A stretch of DNA of 64,000 nucleotides from Desmodesmus armatus (Eukaryota > Chlorophyta > Chlorophyceae > Sphaeropleales > Scenedesmaceae). The notes below the pieces were generated by a model. It did no database searches. It saw nothing but the letters and a program-made list of their open reading frames with translations, and was not told the origin of the DNA. Location: positions 987,501 through 1,051,500 of the forward strand of contig VIIQ02000001.1 of assembly GCA_007449985.2 (NCBI GenBank). The letters are read 5' to 3'. A program made the translations under genes and the position numbers. Shown piece after piece: positions 34,516 to 45,600 of this stretch (the stretch's first letter is position 1; each line of letters begins with the position of its first letter).

Positions 34516-35576
34516 CTAAGCAAACTTTGCTGCGCACGCCCTCAGCAGCTTCACCCTGTCAGCTGCTGCCTGTGGGCTGATGGCCTCTGTGCGCTTCTCC
34601 ACCAGCACAGCCAGGATGTCGTCGCAGGCGGCGGGCAGGTAGTGCACCCCACGCAGGAAGTCCAATTTGAGGGGGTTGAGGTCACTGGGAATGCCGTCGA
34701 TCGCTGCAGGCCGCTTCAGGTGCTTGTTCCAGAACCTGCGTGTGGCGGCGCCGTCTGGTGCGCACAGCAGCAGCTCCAGGGCAGCATCTGGTGGCAGCGG
34801 CATGCGGCCGCTGCTGGTGCTGTTGTTGCTGCTGGTGTTGCTGATTGGTGCTGCTGTGCCATCTGCAGGCAGGCGTGCGCGCTTCTCTGCTGGCGGCTGC
34901 CTGCCCTGTGGCTCCTGCATTGCGGCTGCTGCTGGTGTCTTGGCTCCCAGCCAGGAAGGCTTCCTGCTGCTCATGCGCTTCCTGAAGTGGTGCAGGAGTG
35001 ATGTGCCAGGAGAGGCTATCACATGCTCACATGCCAGCCGCAGGGCCACGGCTGCCACCTGAACCTCCGCACCAGGGGGCGCTGTGACCAGCAGCAGCAC
35101 ACACAGAGCCCGGGGCTCAAACAGAACCAGCAGGGGGGCATAGGCCTCGGCCTCGTTTGCTGCAGCAGCTGCTTGCTTTGCCTGCTCAGGTGTGGCGTTG
35201 CCGGCTACTGCTGCCATGAGAGAGGCGTACAGAGCAGCCACACCAGCAGCAGCAGGCTGACCCTGACCAGCTGCTGTGGAACGTGGTCCTGCAGCAGCTG
35301 TGAGGGCTTGAAACAGTGTCTGGACACCAGGCTGGACCAGCTGCTGGGCGGCCAACAGCTTTGGGCTCAGCACAGGCTCATCAGCTGCATGGCTGTCCTG
35401 CGGTGCTGCGCTGTCATAAGGGACATGGGAGGCGTCTTCATCAGCCTTCCTTTTCCGGTTGCACCCTGCCACAGTTGATGTAAGGATTGCACCAGTTGCC
35501 CCAGGGCCTGACTGCCAGCGGGGAGCTCCCAGCTGGCCCAACTGCATGGGGTGCAACCTGCTGCACATCAGTCCTC
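34516..35576 (-). CDS. Helix-rich, probably nuclear protein of unknown function (3' exon; upstream exons unresolved)
   Basis: A long terminal exon runs from the acceptor CTGCAG (RC, ending at 35577) to the TAG at 34516. It starts GLMCSRLHPMQLGQLG and ends VKLLRACAAKFA. It has a nuclear-localisation-like patch CNRKRKADEDAS and then Ala-rich helices (AALYASLMAAVAGN, EQAKQAAAAANEAEAY). A hydrophobic helix follows (LLVLFEPRALCVLLLVTAP), then HFRKRMSSRKPSWLG and a Pro/Ser-rich linker. The C-terminal block is better conserved-looking: LNPLKLDFLRGVHYLPAACDDIL. I recognise no domain. The open frame continues upstream to 35886 but reads like intron there, so the true 5' exons, perhaps between 35.6 and 36.06 kb, are not defined. 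An ATG two codons inside this exon is an alternative start. Confidence 0.6.
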
Positions 35577-36485
35577 CTGCAGTGATGAGGTTGAAAAAAG
35601 GAGGTGCAAACAACGTGAGACGACGGTCCTGGTTGCATTCACTTGCCAAGAGCCAGCAGCAGGTTCTCAAGCTGTTTGTCCAGCACAGCACAACCCACAG
35701 CACACAGGAAAGGTGGGCTCGAGGCGCCACAGGACACTGCGTTACCTGTCGTAAGGTATCAGTTGCGGAATGGCACCAAAGCAGTGGGGGTGTGCCTGTG
35801 TGAGATGTGCGCGGGGCTGCTGTGGTTGCGAATGATGAGAAGACCCGCCCACCGGAATCGGTAGCTGATGCTGCGGGAATTGCCACAAAGCTGTTGTTGT
35901 GGTCTACTTAAGACGCTTTTGAATGTTCCCACCCGTCCTGGTGGCGTTGAAAGCTTATTTTCCCTCACTCCTGTCATTGACATAGGAGTGACCGAGACAG
36001 AATACCCCAGGGACCCTGTGGGTGCTCTCCAGTTGAGGTTGATCTGATTTGCTACCACATTCGACCTTCACCTCCAGCTTTGGCATTGAAGGCCTCGCAG
36101 CAACCAACTTCGTTCAATTGAGCAACAGCTGAGTCTGGGAGGCAACCACTCCCGAAACCCCAGGGCACAGCCGGCACCACCAAGCCCATGGAAGTTGTAA
36201 TTTGACACAGGCGTCCATCCATTGGCCCTGTCTCCGGGGTGGCGGGGCCACAACAGCCCAGCACGGTGGCACGTGGTGAGACCAGAAGCCCAACATGCTG
36301 TTGAACAAACACATGTCCAACTCAGCTGTGCAGCAACACCTCCCAGGCACCCCTGCTTGCCCCAACTACGGCATCAGTGATTTCAACTCTGGACACCATC
36401 TGCTGTCTCTGCCACCCTTTTCTTCTGCTGTCCTGCACATGTGCAGATAGTGCCCAACAGCAAAGCCAGCTGGAGCAGCAGCAGC
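35577..36485. other. Unresolved 5' regions of two divergent genes
   Basis: It should hold the 5' exons of the - strand gene and the promoter or 5' exon of the kinase. A - strand open frame near 36058 down to about 35760 (MVANQINLNWRAP) could be an exon. On the + strand an ATG at 36295 opens 50 codons but ends in TAG at 36447 without a good donor. Confidence 0.35.
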
Positions 36486-39165
36486 ATGAGCGACATACAC
36501 AGCAGCAGTGGCAGCAGCTGCAAATCGAGCTGGAAGTCAGTCCCAATGCTGTTTCCCAAAGGCCGCCAACTTACCTACACAGGGCCTCAACCCGAAGCAG
36601 TCCGACAGGTGCTGTGGAGCTATGGGAGCTGCAGGTGAGCCGGTGACTGGACTGCAGGATAATCACACTGTGGTCCGTGTCTCAGCCCACTGCCAACACA
36701 TGCTCACAGCCACGCAAACTTCTTTGAGGCCCGGCAGCCTGGGCTGTCCCGCCACATTTATGAGTGTCGGTGGTCGCTGTTCCTGGTTTGTGCCTCTGCC
36801 AACTGCGCCTTCAGCTTGCCTTCTCTGAGCCGCTAGCAGAGCAGCAGTCACTGCTGTCACGGTGACTGACAGCCTACCCTGGTACTGCACCGTGTGGGCC
36901 TCCTCCTGGTGCTGGTTCTGTCCTGCAGGCGTGTGCTGATCAACCTCATGAAGAAGGGGGACTGCAGGATCGAGTGCATTGAGTTCGAGGCGAGGGTGCA
37001 GGTGTTCCTGCTGCAGAGCAAGGACATCGTGCGCCCATTCCTGGTCAAGACGGTGCCGGCAGACAGAGTGATGGATGAAGCTGAGCAGGTAGGGACCCCT
37101 GTCGAGCAGGGCCTGCTTGGTGGCTGTGATCCCACACTGCGACCCTGACGCGTCCGCAGCCCCAGGCAAAGCACACAGACACACACACACACCACTGCCA
37201 CATGTACACCCAGCGCTGTGCAGCGTTGAGGTTCAGCGGTGTCCGGCCCTGATCATGCCCTTGGCCTGGCGCTTGTCAAGGCCTGTCTGATCCTGCCTGC
37301 ACCAGCTGTGTCAGGGAGCTGACTGCCCCTGCTGCCTCCTGCCCTATCTTCTGCTGTCTCCGTGCGCAGTTGGGTGCTGAAGCAAAGGCTGCGGCCGTGC
37401 TGGGGTTTGCAGACCCCGTGATGTGCCACCCTATGAAGATTGATTTTGATATGCAGCTGGGGGCCATGACCATCGGCGTGTACGCAGGAGACTCGCTGCA
37501 GCAGATGCTGGACAGCCAGATGCTTGCAGGCGCAAGACCGGGGCAGAGGCTGGGGCTGGCTGCAGGCGTGGTGGCATGCATACTGCTGGCAAGGAAGCAC
37601 ATGGACGAGGTGGTGAGTGGAGGGGCACACACTTATGCTTGATGCTACTCATGTGACAAACCCTGCTAGTTCAAGTATTCTATACACGAGCCATGACACA
37701 GCAACCAGTGAGACCCGCGTACGCGTGCCACAACCATGTTCAGTCACTGTCTGGTTCAGCTGCCTACAGCCGTGGAGTTGATGTCTTTGACACGCTTCTG
37801 CCGCAGAGGCTACCCTCCTACAAGGTGTAGCTGGCTACATGCCTCCCCCCACCTCTGTTGGCCTGACCCGTGACACCCTGTTGCTGCTCCCTCTGTCCTG
37901 TGCCCCATGTCCTGCTGTGTTGCTGCTGCAGGCGCCAGAGCTGGGTGACAGCCTCATGCACCGTGATGTGAAGCCCGGCAATGTGTGTGTGCGCACGGTG
38001 GGCGACAAGCTCCTGGCTACACTCATCGACTTTGGGGCCTGCTGCCGTCAGGACAAGAGGGACTGCTTCAGCGTTGTCACACTCAAGTAAGGGGCGGCAT
38101 GGGGCTGCGGGTGTGTGCTGTTGGTGCCTGGAGCTCGAGCAGAGGTATCACCAGAGAGCAGGGTGAGGGCAGCATGGTGGCAACGCGGTGGCTGCACTGC
38201 CCCGGGCAGTGCTTCAAGTTCAAGCAGCATGGCTCACTGAATGTGATGAGTGCAGTATGGGGGCATGTACATGAACCTTTTGCATTCCTCAGCGCCTTGT
38301 GTGTGCTGCATCTAGTTGCTGACGGGGTCTCAACTGTGCGCCTGCTGTGTCCTGCTGTGCTGCCGCTTGTGCCGCCTGCAGCGCCCTTGACCCCCTACTG
38401 GCCACTGTGGTCTCCGGCCGTGCTGCTGTCCAGGACCCTGAGCTGGCCCGCAGGCTGACCCACCCCACAATGGACATCTACCAGGCGGGCCTGCTGTTCA
38501 TGCAGATCGCATGCGGAGGCCTGCCGGAAGCATTGGACTCAGTCCGCTACGACATCTTCTCAACCGACCCAGAAACAGCCGGCCGCAGCCTGGGTGCCTT
38601 CCTCACAGCTGTGCAGGGGTTTGACTGGGCCAGCTGCAGCGAGGTGCAGTCCCTGCCCAAGGCCGCGCAGAGCTTTGTGTTGGGGTGCCTGTCAGCTGAT
38701 CCGCGCAGCAGGCCGCAGACAGGTGCCGAGGCGCTGGCGCACCCCTTCATGGCTGCTGCTGCTGCTGAGGCGCAACAGGCGGCAGATGCAGCGGCCGATG
38801 AGTGGGAGGAGTCACAGCTGCAGCTGCGCGTGGCGTTGGCAGATGACGCAGAGACACTGCAGGTTTCTGTCACCACCGTCGCCACCGACAGCAACGACAG
38901 CACGGCACTCACCACAGATGCAACCACACGCAGCAGCAGCGGCCCGGCCTGTGCACCAGCACCCGCATTGGCTGCCGTCTGCAGCACAGACATCACGCTC
39001 ACAAAGGACGCCTGCTGCAGCAGCCACAGCAGGCACGGCGCAGCAGCAGCAAGGACCGTCCTTGGCAGCCGGATGGATGGCATCCGGCGGGAGCTGCAGC
39101 CAGCACCCATAGCGCAGCCAGGCTGGGGGGATAGGCACAGCATTGACCGAAGCCGGACAGCTTAA
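36486..39165 (+). CDS. Divergent protein kinase-like protein, 523 aa
   Basis: Exons: 36486-36634, 36929-37088, 37370-37612, 37744-37824, 37932-38086 and 38382-39165, all in phase (1572 nt). The catalytic loop MHRDVKPGN (Asp223, Lys225, Asn228) and the metal-binding IDFG (Asp244) are intact. DIYQAGLLFMQIACGG corresponds to the F-helix aspartate region, and LSADPRSRPQTGAEALAHPF is the usual C-lobe end. The N-lobe is unusual: I cannot find a Gly-rich loop, and the ATP-binding Lys is not obvious among the Lys residues of VLINLMKKGDCRI and PFLVKTVPAD. DFGACC instead of DFGLA, followed by a short activation segment, is also atypical. The protein ends in an acidic, Gln-rich helix and a Ser/Thr/Ala-rich tail. 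Kinase activity is probable but not proven. The start was taken at the first ATG after the acceptor at 36446; an upstream coding exon is possible. Confidence 0.8.
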
Positions 39166-39795
39166 TGCAGTTGCATTGGCAATTGACACTGATAGCATGT
39201 CTGATTCAACGGTTGGTGCTCAAGGGATGCTTGGGATGGGACAGCAGAGCAGCACCTGCTGGCAGTGTTGGCTTGTTTGGCAGTGTTTGGGCTGCATTAG
39301 AGCTGACAGCACTGAGTGCTTGCTGGAAACAGGAGGCAGTGCAGTCTTTCGGGACACATACACATTGACAGGTCTGTTGCTGGAATTGCACGCAGTGCAG
39401 CCTAATTGTGTGACTTTGCAACTACAGGCAGTGTCCCTGGAGGCACCGAAGTCGATTCCTCCAGGGATGCAGTGTTGTGTGTTTGGACCGGTTTCTGCCT
39501 TTCAAAGTAAGTTATGCTGTAAGCTGTGTGCAGTGTGTGCTTTTATTGCATGCTGCAAATGGCACGCGCTTGCTGGCGTAAGAAGGATGCTGGCATGTGG
39601 CTTGATGTAGAGATGGGAACATGTGTCAAGATGTACACAACCAATCAGGTGACACAGGATACACCAGTCAATCAGCCGGCACGGTATATAATTCAGATTT
39701 ATCGTAGTGTTGCTGCCATAGGCTGTGTTTAACTGCTCAACTGTTTTTTGGTGCATGCTTGCTGTTGACAGTGCTGACAGTTGAGGGAGTTGGAG

Positions 39796-39800
39796 TGTAA
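39796..39800 (+). terminator. Candidate TGTAA poly(A) signal of the kinase gene
   Basis: About 630 bp past the stop and just before the composition flip. The earlier TGTAA at 39518-39522 is an alternative. Confidence 0.35.
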
Positions 39801-39926
39801 TTTGTCTTGTCAATGTATAGCATAATCAACAGGATATTTGTAGCAAACATGCTGTTGCCTTCACTACTCCTGTTGTACAGGCTAACCCAACACTGAAACC
39901 ACACAACCTTTCCATCAGGAACAATG

Positions 39927-39931
39927 TTACA
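39927..39931 (-). terminator. Candidate TGTAA poly(A) signal of the small heat shock gene
   Basis: TTACA on the + strand, about 610 bp past the small heat shock protein stop codon, just beyond the composition flip. Confidence 0.35.
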
Positions 39932-40541
39932 TTTGCAATGGCATATGTCACACACCTTTCATATCAGATATCCACCAGGTGCACATAAAACTGTACATAA
40001 AAATGTACAAGCCACCAACCAGATATTGCACAGCTGCAGCAGCAGCAGCTAGTGCAGTGAACATGCATGTATGAATACTTCAAGGGCAATATCCCAGCCC
40101 AAATGTACATGAGGGACAAAACATGATGTATGTATGAATGAGAGCAAACAGCGTGAAGTCAGAGACACTGTATCATATCCTCAATTGTGCATGGCACAGT
40201 AAAAGCCAACAAAGAAGCCTTGACCACTGCCTTTGACCTGCATGGTACACCCATCAAACTGTTGGCCACAAGCACACCACAGTCGCTGGGTTGTGGCATA
40301 GCCCAGCCATAACTCAACCATAGCCCAGCCACAACACATCCCATGCTCAGTAGATAACCTGACCTGCATCGCCACTGATCTGACAATGCACAAAACATAT
40401 GACACACATCCGCCAGCAGACAATTCAAGCAGTACAGCTGGCACATATGACATGCCTAGGGAATGTCACGGCTGCCACAAAGGGTGCACAACCTGAGTAA
40501 GATGCTGGTCGCAAGAGCTACCAAGCCTGCAACCACCCAGC

Positions 40542-41726
40542 CTAGTTGATGTTGATCTCCTGTGCATCATCCACCTCTGGCTCGGGCTGCTTCTTGGGCA
40601 CTGTGATGGTCAGCACACCCTCAGACACCTTGGCGCTGATGCCCTCGCTGTCAGCATCCTCGGGCAGGGGCCAGGACCTGCTGAAGGGGCCAGCTGCACG
40701 CTCCTGCTGGGTCAAACCCTCATCAACAGGAGGCTTCCGCTCACCCGACAGGGTCAACACACGCTCCTTGCTCAGCTTGATGGACAGGTCTGCCTTGGCC
40801 AGGCCGGGCACATCAGCGTACACGAGGTAGAAGCCATCTGTGCTGACAACATCCAGGGGGAGGGAAGGGCTGTTGGGACTGCTGCTGTTGGGTGCTTTAG
40901 CAGAAGAGGGTGCGCCTGCACTTTCTGCACGGTAGTTGAAGCCACCACCTGGCCAGAAGAAGCCGCCAGACACCTTGCCAGTCTCCCTCCACTGCTTGGA
41001 CATGCGCTCCATCTCACCCATCATGCGCTGCAGGGAGGGAAGTGGCAAAAGGCAATCATGGCAAAGGTTAGAGCTGCAATATTGAGTGAGGAATTGCAAG
41101 GGCACACCCTTATTCAAGTACATATGCAACACTGCGCTTAGATGGGCTGCCGCTGTTGCTGTCAGGACCACAGCTGCATGCAGCTGGGACAGCTGCTATA
41201 GGACCCCAATCGTCTGCACAACACGAACTGCAATGTGCGCTGTCATAGTTGCCACTGGCTGACTACTAAGCGGTCTCCACCCACATGCATGCATGCATCG
41301 TGCATTCATGCATGCAGGCATGCATGCAGAACATGTCCCTGCAACGGACTGCTGCTGGTGGTCATTTGACCACGCAGCCGCAATGCATGCATAATACATT
41401 GATTTAAAATGGACAAAATGACTGCTTGAACCAAACAGAAAGCCCATGCATGATGTCAATCATACTGCATGGACAGCCTGGCAGCAGATCGATTGTGGCT
41501 GTCAACCACAGCGGCCTACCTTCATGGCCTCCTCATCGTAGTTGTTGTAGTTGTTGAAGCAGCTACCAGAACGGTAGAAAGCCTGGGAAGGTGACATCTG
41601 GGGCCTTCCGAAGCGCACAAAGCTCACAGGGGCCCTCGGGCCAGCTGCTGGCTGTGCACGAACGCGGCGAGCAGAGAATGGAGCACCAAGGCCGGGGCCG
41701 CAGCGTGCCATGACTGAAACTGCCAT
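40542..41726 (-). CDS. Chloroplast-type small heat shock protein (HSP20 family), 230 aa
   Basis: Small heat shock proteins are ATP-independent holdases that bind unfolding proteins. Two exons (41520-41726 and 40542-41027) join in phase 0 to 693 nt. Residues 1 to about 45 are rich in Ala, Arg, Ser and Pro and poor in acids (MAVSVMARCGPG, FSARRVRAQPAAGPRAP), typical of a chloroplast transit peptide. Two Met-containing helical turns (RMMGEMERMSKQW) recall the Met-rich N-terminal region of plastid sHSPs. The alpha-crystallin domain starts at about residue 127 (LPLDVVSTDGFYLVYADVPGL), continues through LTLSGERK and ends with GVLTITVP at 207-213. A long loop rich in Glu and Gln lies inside the domain, as in algal HSP22 types. 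The start fits the promoter elements upstream. There is no I-X-I motif at the very end; EININ is a weak candidate. Confidence 0.93.
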
Positions 41727-41839
41727 GTTTGCGACTGTGCGGGGTCTGGTGGGAAGGCTTCGGGGATTGGGTAGCAGTTGAAAGAGCACGATCAGAACAA
41801 GCAAGCTGGGCGAATGGCTGACGTTGCAGTAAAGCAGGT

Positions 41840-41877
41840 ATATATTGTGGATGCAGAGGCCACTGTACATTCTGGAA
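41840..41877 (-). promoter_or_regulatory. TATA box and heat shock element of the small heat shock gene
   Basis: On the - strand a TATA-like ATATATAC stretch (about 41839-41846) lies about 115 bp upstream of the ATG. Some 25 bp further upstream is TTCCAGAA (41870-41877), a perfect inverted pair of heat shock factor half-sites (TTCnnGAA). A looser GAA half-site follows near 41894. This is the expected layout for a heat-inducible gene; inducibility itself is inference. Confidence 0.65.
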
Positions 41878-42654
41878 GCAACTGTGTGGCTGAGAACGTC
41901 TTGTTACATTTGTAACATGGTTTGTACAGGATTAGCAAGCCGGTTTGCTGCATATCGTGGCGAACCACACGAGCATGCTGGGCTAGACTGCAAGGATCAA
42001 TGCCTCATGCTCAAACTCCGGCAAAAAGTGCTGTTAACTTTCCACCTTGACAGGTGCACAGTGACGCACTGCAACAGTAAGGCGCCATTTGGTTACACAG
42101 ACACAAATCGCCATGTCCAGTGCAACACTGGAAAACAAAGCATCAAATATAGATGTCGCCTTGCCTAACACATTGCACATAGTGAGCCAACCCGCAACAA
42201 ATCAGCACATGCCAACAACAACAAAGTGAGCTCTCCTGTCTCGCTCTACACCTATCACAGTGTCCCACCCTGCATGCAACCAACCGGAGAGCTTTGGCCA
42301 TGTTGTAATCATGGTTTGATGAGACTGCCTTGGTTCAGGCAGCAATGCAACAGCAGCAGCCCAACACTGACCAACAAACCCTCTCACAACTGCATATATA
42401 TACAGGAGGTTTATGCACAGCACCCCACCAGACAGTAGCAGGCGAGGCCTGACCCTTTCAGTGCTGTACAGTCTTACACGAGACCACCAGGTATTGTGAG
42501 CCGTATAAATAGCAAGTAGCACCAGTGGGGCCAAAACAAAGGCCCAGAACTAAGGCAGAAACAGCACAACACTGTGCGCACCACACGGCTCGGCCCCCTT
42601 GACACCCACTCGATGCAATGCAGATGTGTACTGCATCTATAGCTACAGCTGTAG
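41878..42654. other. Spacer between the aminopeptidase 3' end and the heat shock promoter
   Basis: No exon seen. A - strand TGTAA (TTACA at 42474-42478) about 180 bp past the aminopeptidase stop is a plausible poly(A) signal. Confidence 0.5.
42474..42478 (-). terminator. Candidate TGTAA poly(A) signal of the aminopeptidase gene
   Basis: TTACA on the + strand, about 180 bp past the stop codon. Confidence 0.4.
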
Positions 42655-45600
42655 CTACAACCGCCGAGCGGCATCTGCAAGCCACTTGCATGCGTCCGTG
42701 CCCTGGAAGCGCAACCAGTCAAAGTTCAACATCCTTGCTTCGTTGGCCTCTTCAAAGAATGTCGGCGAGAACAGCTGCGGCTTGGCCTTGTCAAGCTCTT
42801 TGAGCCGGTCTAGCAATGCTTCGTCAACAAACAGCTTCGCCAAGTCGTTGAGCTTGTGGCCGAAGGAGTACGTGATGTCTCCACCTGCACGAGCACACAG
42901 GAAGGTGCTGACTTTGCGGTACCAAGCAGTGGAAGATACTGGTCTGGTGGTGGTACGAGGCAAAAATGCACAGACACAACACATCTGCAACCAGTTGAAC
43001 AGCCAATAAAGATTTGGTACAGCCAATAAAGATTTGGTCTGTTAGAGGACATGAGGCAGCGAACAAAGCTGAATGAAAGCCCCAACCTCACCCAGAGGCA
43101 AGTCGACAGGTTGGCAGAGCACAGTGCACAACAACACATCTCAGCGCCATCCAAATAGGGTCTAAACGCTCACCTCCATACTTCTCCAGGATATCGTCAG
43201 CTCTGTCAATGACAAACTGCCAGGTCATGTTGAAGCCTAGGCCGCCCTGCTTGGCCAGCCGCACCAGCAGCACCGACACGTCCTGAGTACGGACAGCAGG
43301 GCTCAGCGCGTACTCCAGGGTCTTGCTGATCAGGGCTTTGGTGGTGACACGCGCAAGTGCGCGTAGGGCGCGGTCCTTGTGAGCAGCGTCAGTTGCCTGC
43401 AAGCAGACACCACAGCACAATATGGAAAGCAGGAGGACAAAACAGCACGTTTAGAGCTGTCGGCAATTATAGCTGGCTCTGCCGGTTGCGCAGGCATGTC
43501 CTGCGTCATAGGCAGACTGGGATGGTGCCCTCTGCACTTCATCGCACTTATGCCTGGATCACGACACTGGCAGCCCTCAAATGGTCAATCATACGGAAAC
43601 CAACACCTCAAACAATCGCATCAAAAGGGCCATGTCCCGGCAAGACGCACCTGTTCATACATAGTGACGAGCGTGGAGTAAGCAGTCTCGCTGCCGCTGG
43701 CAGCAGCCAGTGCATACACAGCCTTTGCCACATCAGGTGCCACGGCATCGGCCTGGCCTGCTGCCTGCTGAGCAACAAGGTCAACTGCGGCAGCAAAGAG
43801 GTTGGTACAGTGGTGAACAGGCACGTTCAGCGGACTAGGGCCACCGCTGCAGTGGGGCAATGCTGATGGTTGCCTGCTGCAGGTGGCAGGTCACATCCAC
43901 TGTTCGCCAGCATGGCTGCATGTTTATGCCATTGAGCACACATGCCGGCAGGCGCACAACAACCAAGCACCAGCAGCAACCGTTTAACCCTCATTGTCAA
44001 CTGCACAGGCGGGCAGCCTCCAGCACCACTGCTACCACATATGATCTTGTCTGATTTTGTTTGACCCTGGCAGCAGCCGCAGATGCATACCTGCTGTGTT
44101 CATGGCCTGTGTGTAGCCCAGGAAGCCAGCCGCCTCCAGCACCAAAGGCCTCAGTAACCGCAGCTCAGGGGAGTCACTGGAAGACACCTATGGCGATCGC
44201 AGCAAACAACAAAGAACAAGGAACGTGGACGACAAACAGAATCGGTCTGGCTTGCAGTGGCGCCATTGCGACGACGACAACCCTCCACAAACGTATGAGA
44301 GGGACAGCTGTATAGTCTTGTTCAACAGAATACTTGGCAACCATTTGTGCATGTGCTGCTGGCGTTTCTCGCGGCTTAAACATGCCATGTGGGTGCTGCA
44401 CCTGCCGCAGCACCGAATACACTCAATGTGGTCTACGCAGTGGTGCTCGAAAGCAGTGCAGCATGACACCCTTGACGCCACCAACATGCCCGACATGGTC
44501 ACGAATGTGCAGATACGAACGGTGGGCTTGTGCTGTGGTGTATTCATGGCCACGGTGCTCTTGCATGTCGTGCGCGCACCGCAGTGGTGTTTAGGATGCT
44601 TGTGTACAGCTTCCTGAATACCACTGTGCTGGCGCACACAACATGCAAGAGCACTGTGGCCACGACCATACCACAGCACAAGCCCGCACACGCTGCAACA
44701 AAGCCACTGTCCAGCACACGGTGGGGGGTCCGCACCTCAAATGTGAGCCCTGGCTCGTCCTGACCAGGGACCTGGAGGTTCTGTATAAAGGGCTTGGTGA
44801 CCTTGTGTGTGACAAACTTCTTCAGGTCAGCCATGCAGTCCTTCCAGCGCTGACCCTCACCATTCTTGCCCAGGAGAGCTGCACACATCAGTACAGGTGT
44901 GCTTGTGTGAGCAAACGTGTGACCGCAAATCACCGTACATTCACGTGCTTGTCTTGATGCAGGATCGCTACCAGCCACAGATTATTCTGTAACAGCTGAT
45001 GATGCAGAAGGCCAATGTCAAGCAGGGACAGCCGCTGTTATAGCGCCCCAGCGCCAGATTCCACTGAGGGACCACCCACCTGCAGTTGACAGTACGTCTG
45101 TCATGCGTTGCAGCCAGCCCAGTGCTGTGCTCCAGGGAGGCAGCTCAGGGCGCCCTCTGGCACCCAACGCGTTGATGAGTTCAAGGAACATGCTGATGTT
45201 GAGCTGCCTGACGTGCGACAGACTGTAGGCATCATCCAGCAGACCTGCAACACACCCAGCCACAATGACAGGCGCAGACAAGTTGCGACTGCTTTGGTGG
45301 ATGCTGGCGGACCTATTGCAAGTGCAGCACCTCTGCAGCCGTGCAAGTTCGGTACGAAGCAACTAGCTTGAGTGACAGCGCCAGCCGCTGGCGGCAACAA
45401 ACTGCCTGACAACACCAGCAGGTGTGCCTGACGACACTATGCAGCAGGGCGCACCGCCTGCAGGCAGCACTGGGCCAATTGCTTGCGCACCACACCATAC
45501 CTGCAAAGTCCACGCTGCTGATCTGCGCTTGAGGGGTGGTGGACGCAGCGGCAAGAGCTGTCCAAAGCGGCTCACTGTAGTTCACCCTGTAGAAGCCAAA

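Larger units (their letters stand above)
39166..40541. other. Convergent intergenic region
   Basis: No exon seen. It is T/G-rich to about 39820 and C/A-rich after about 39880. TGTAA is at 39518-39522 and 39796-39800 on the + strand, with a facing - strand TGTAA (TTACA) at 39927-39931. Confidence 0.55.
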
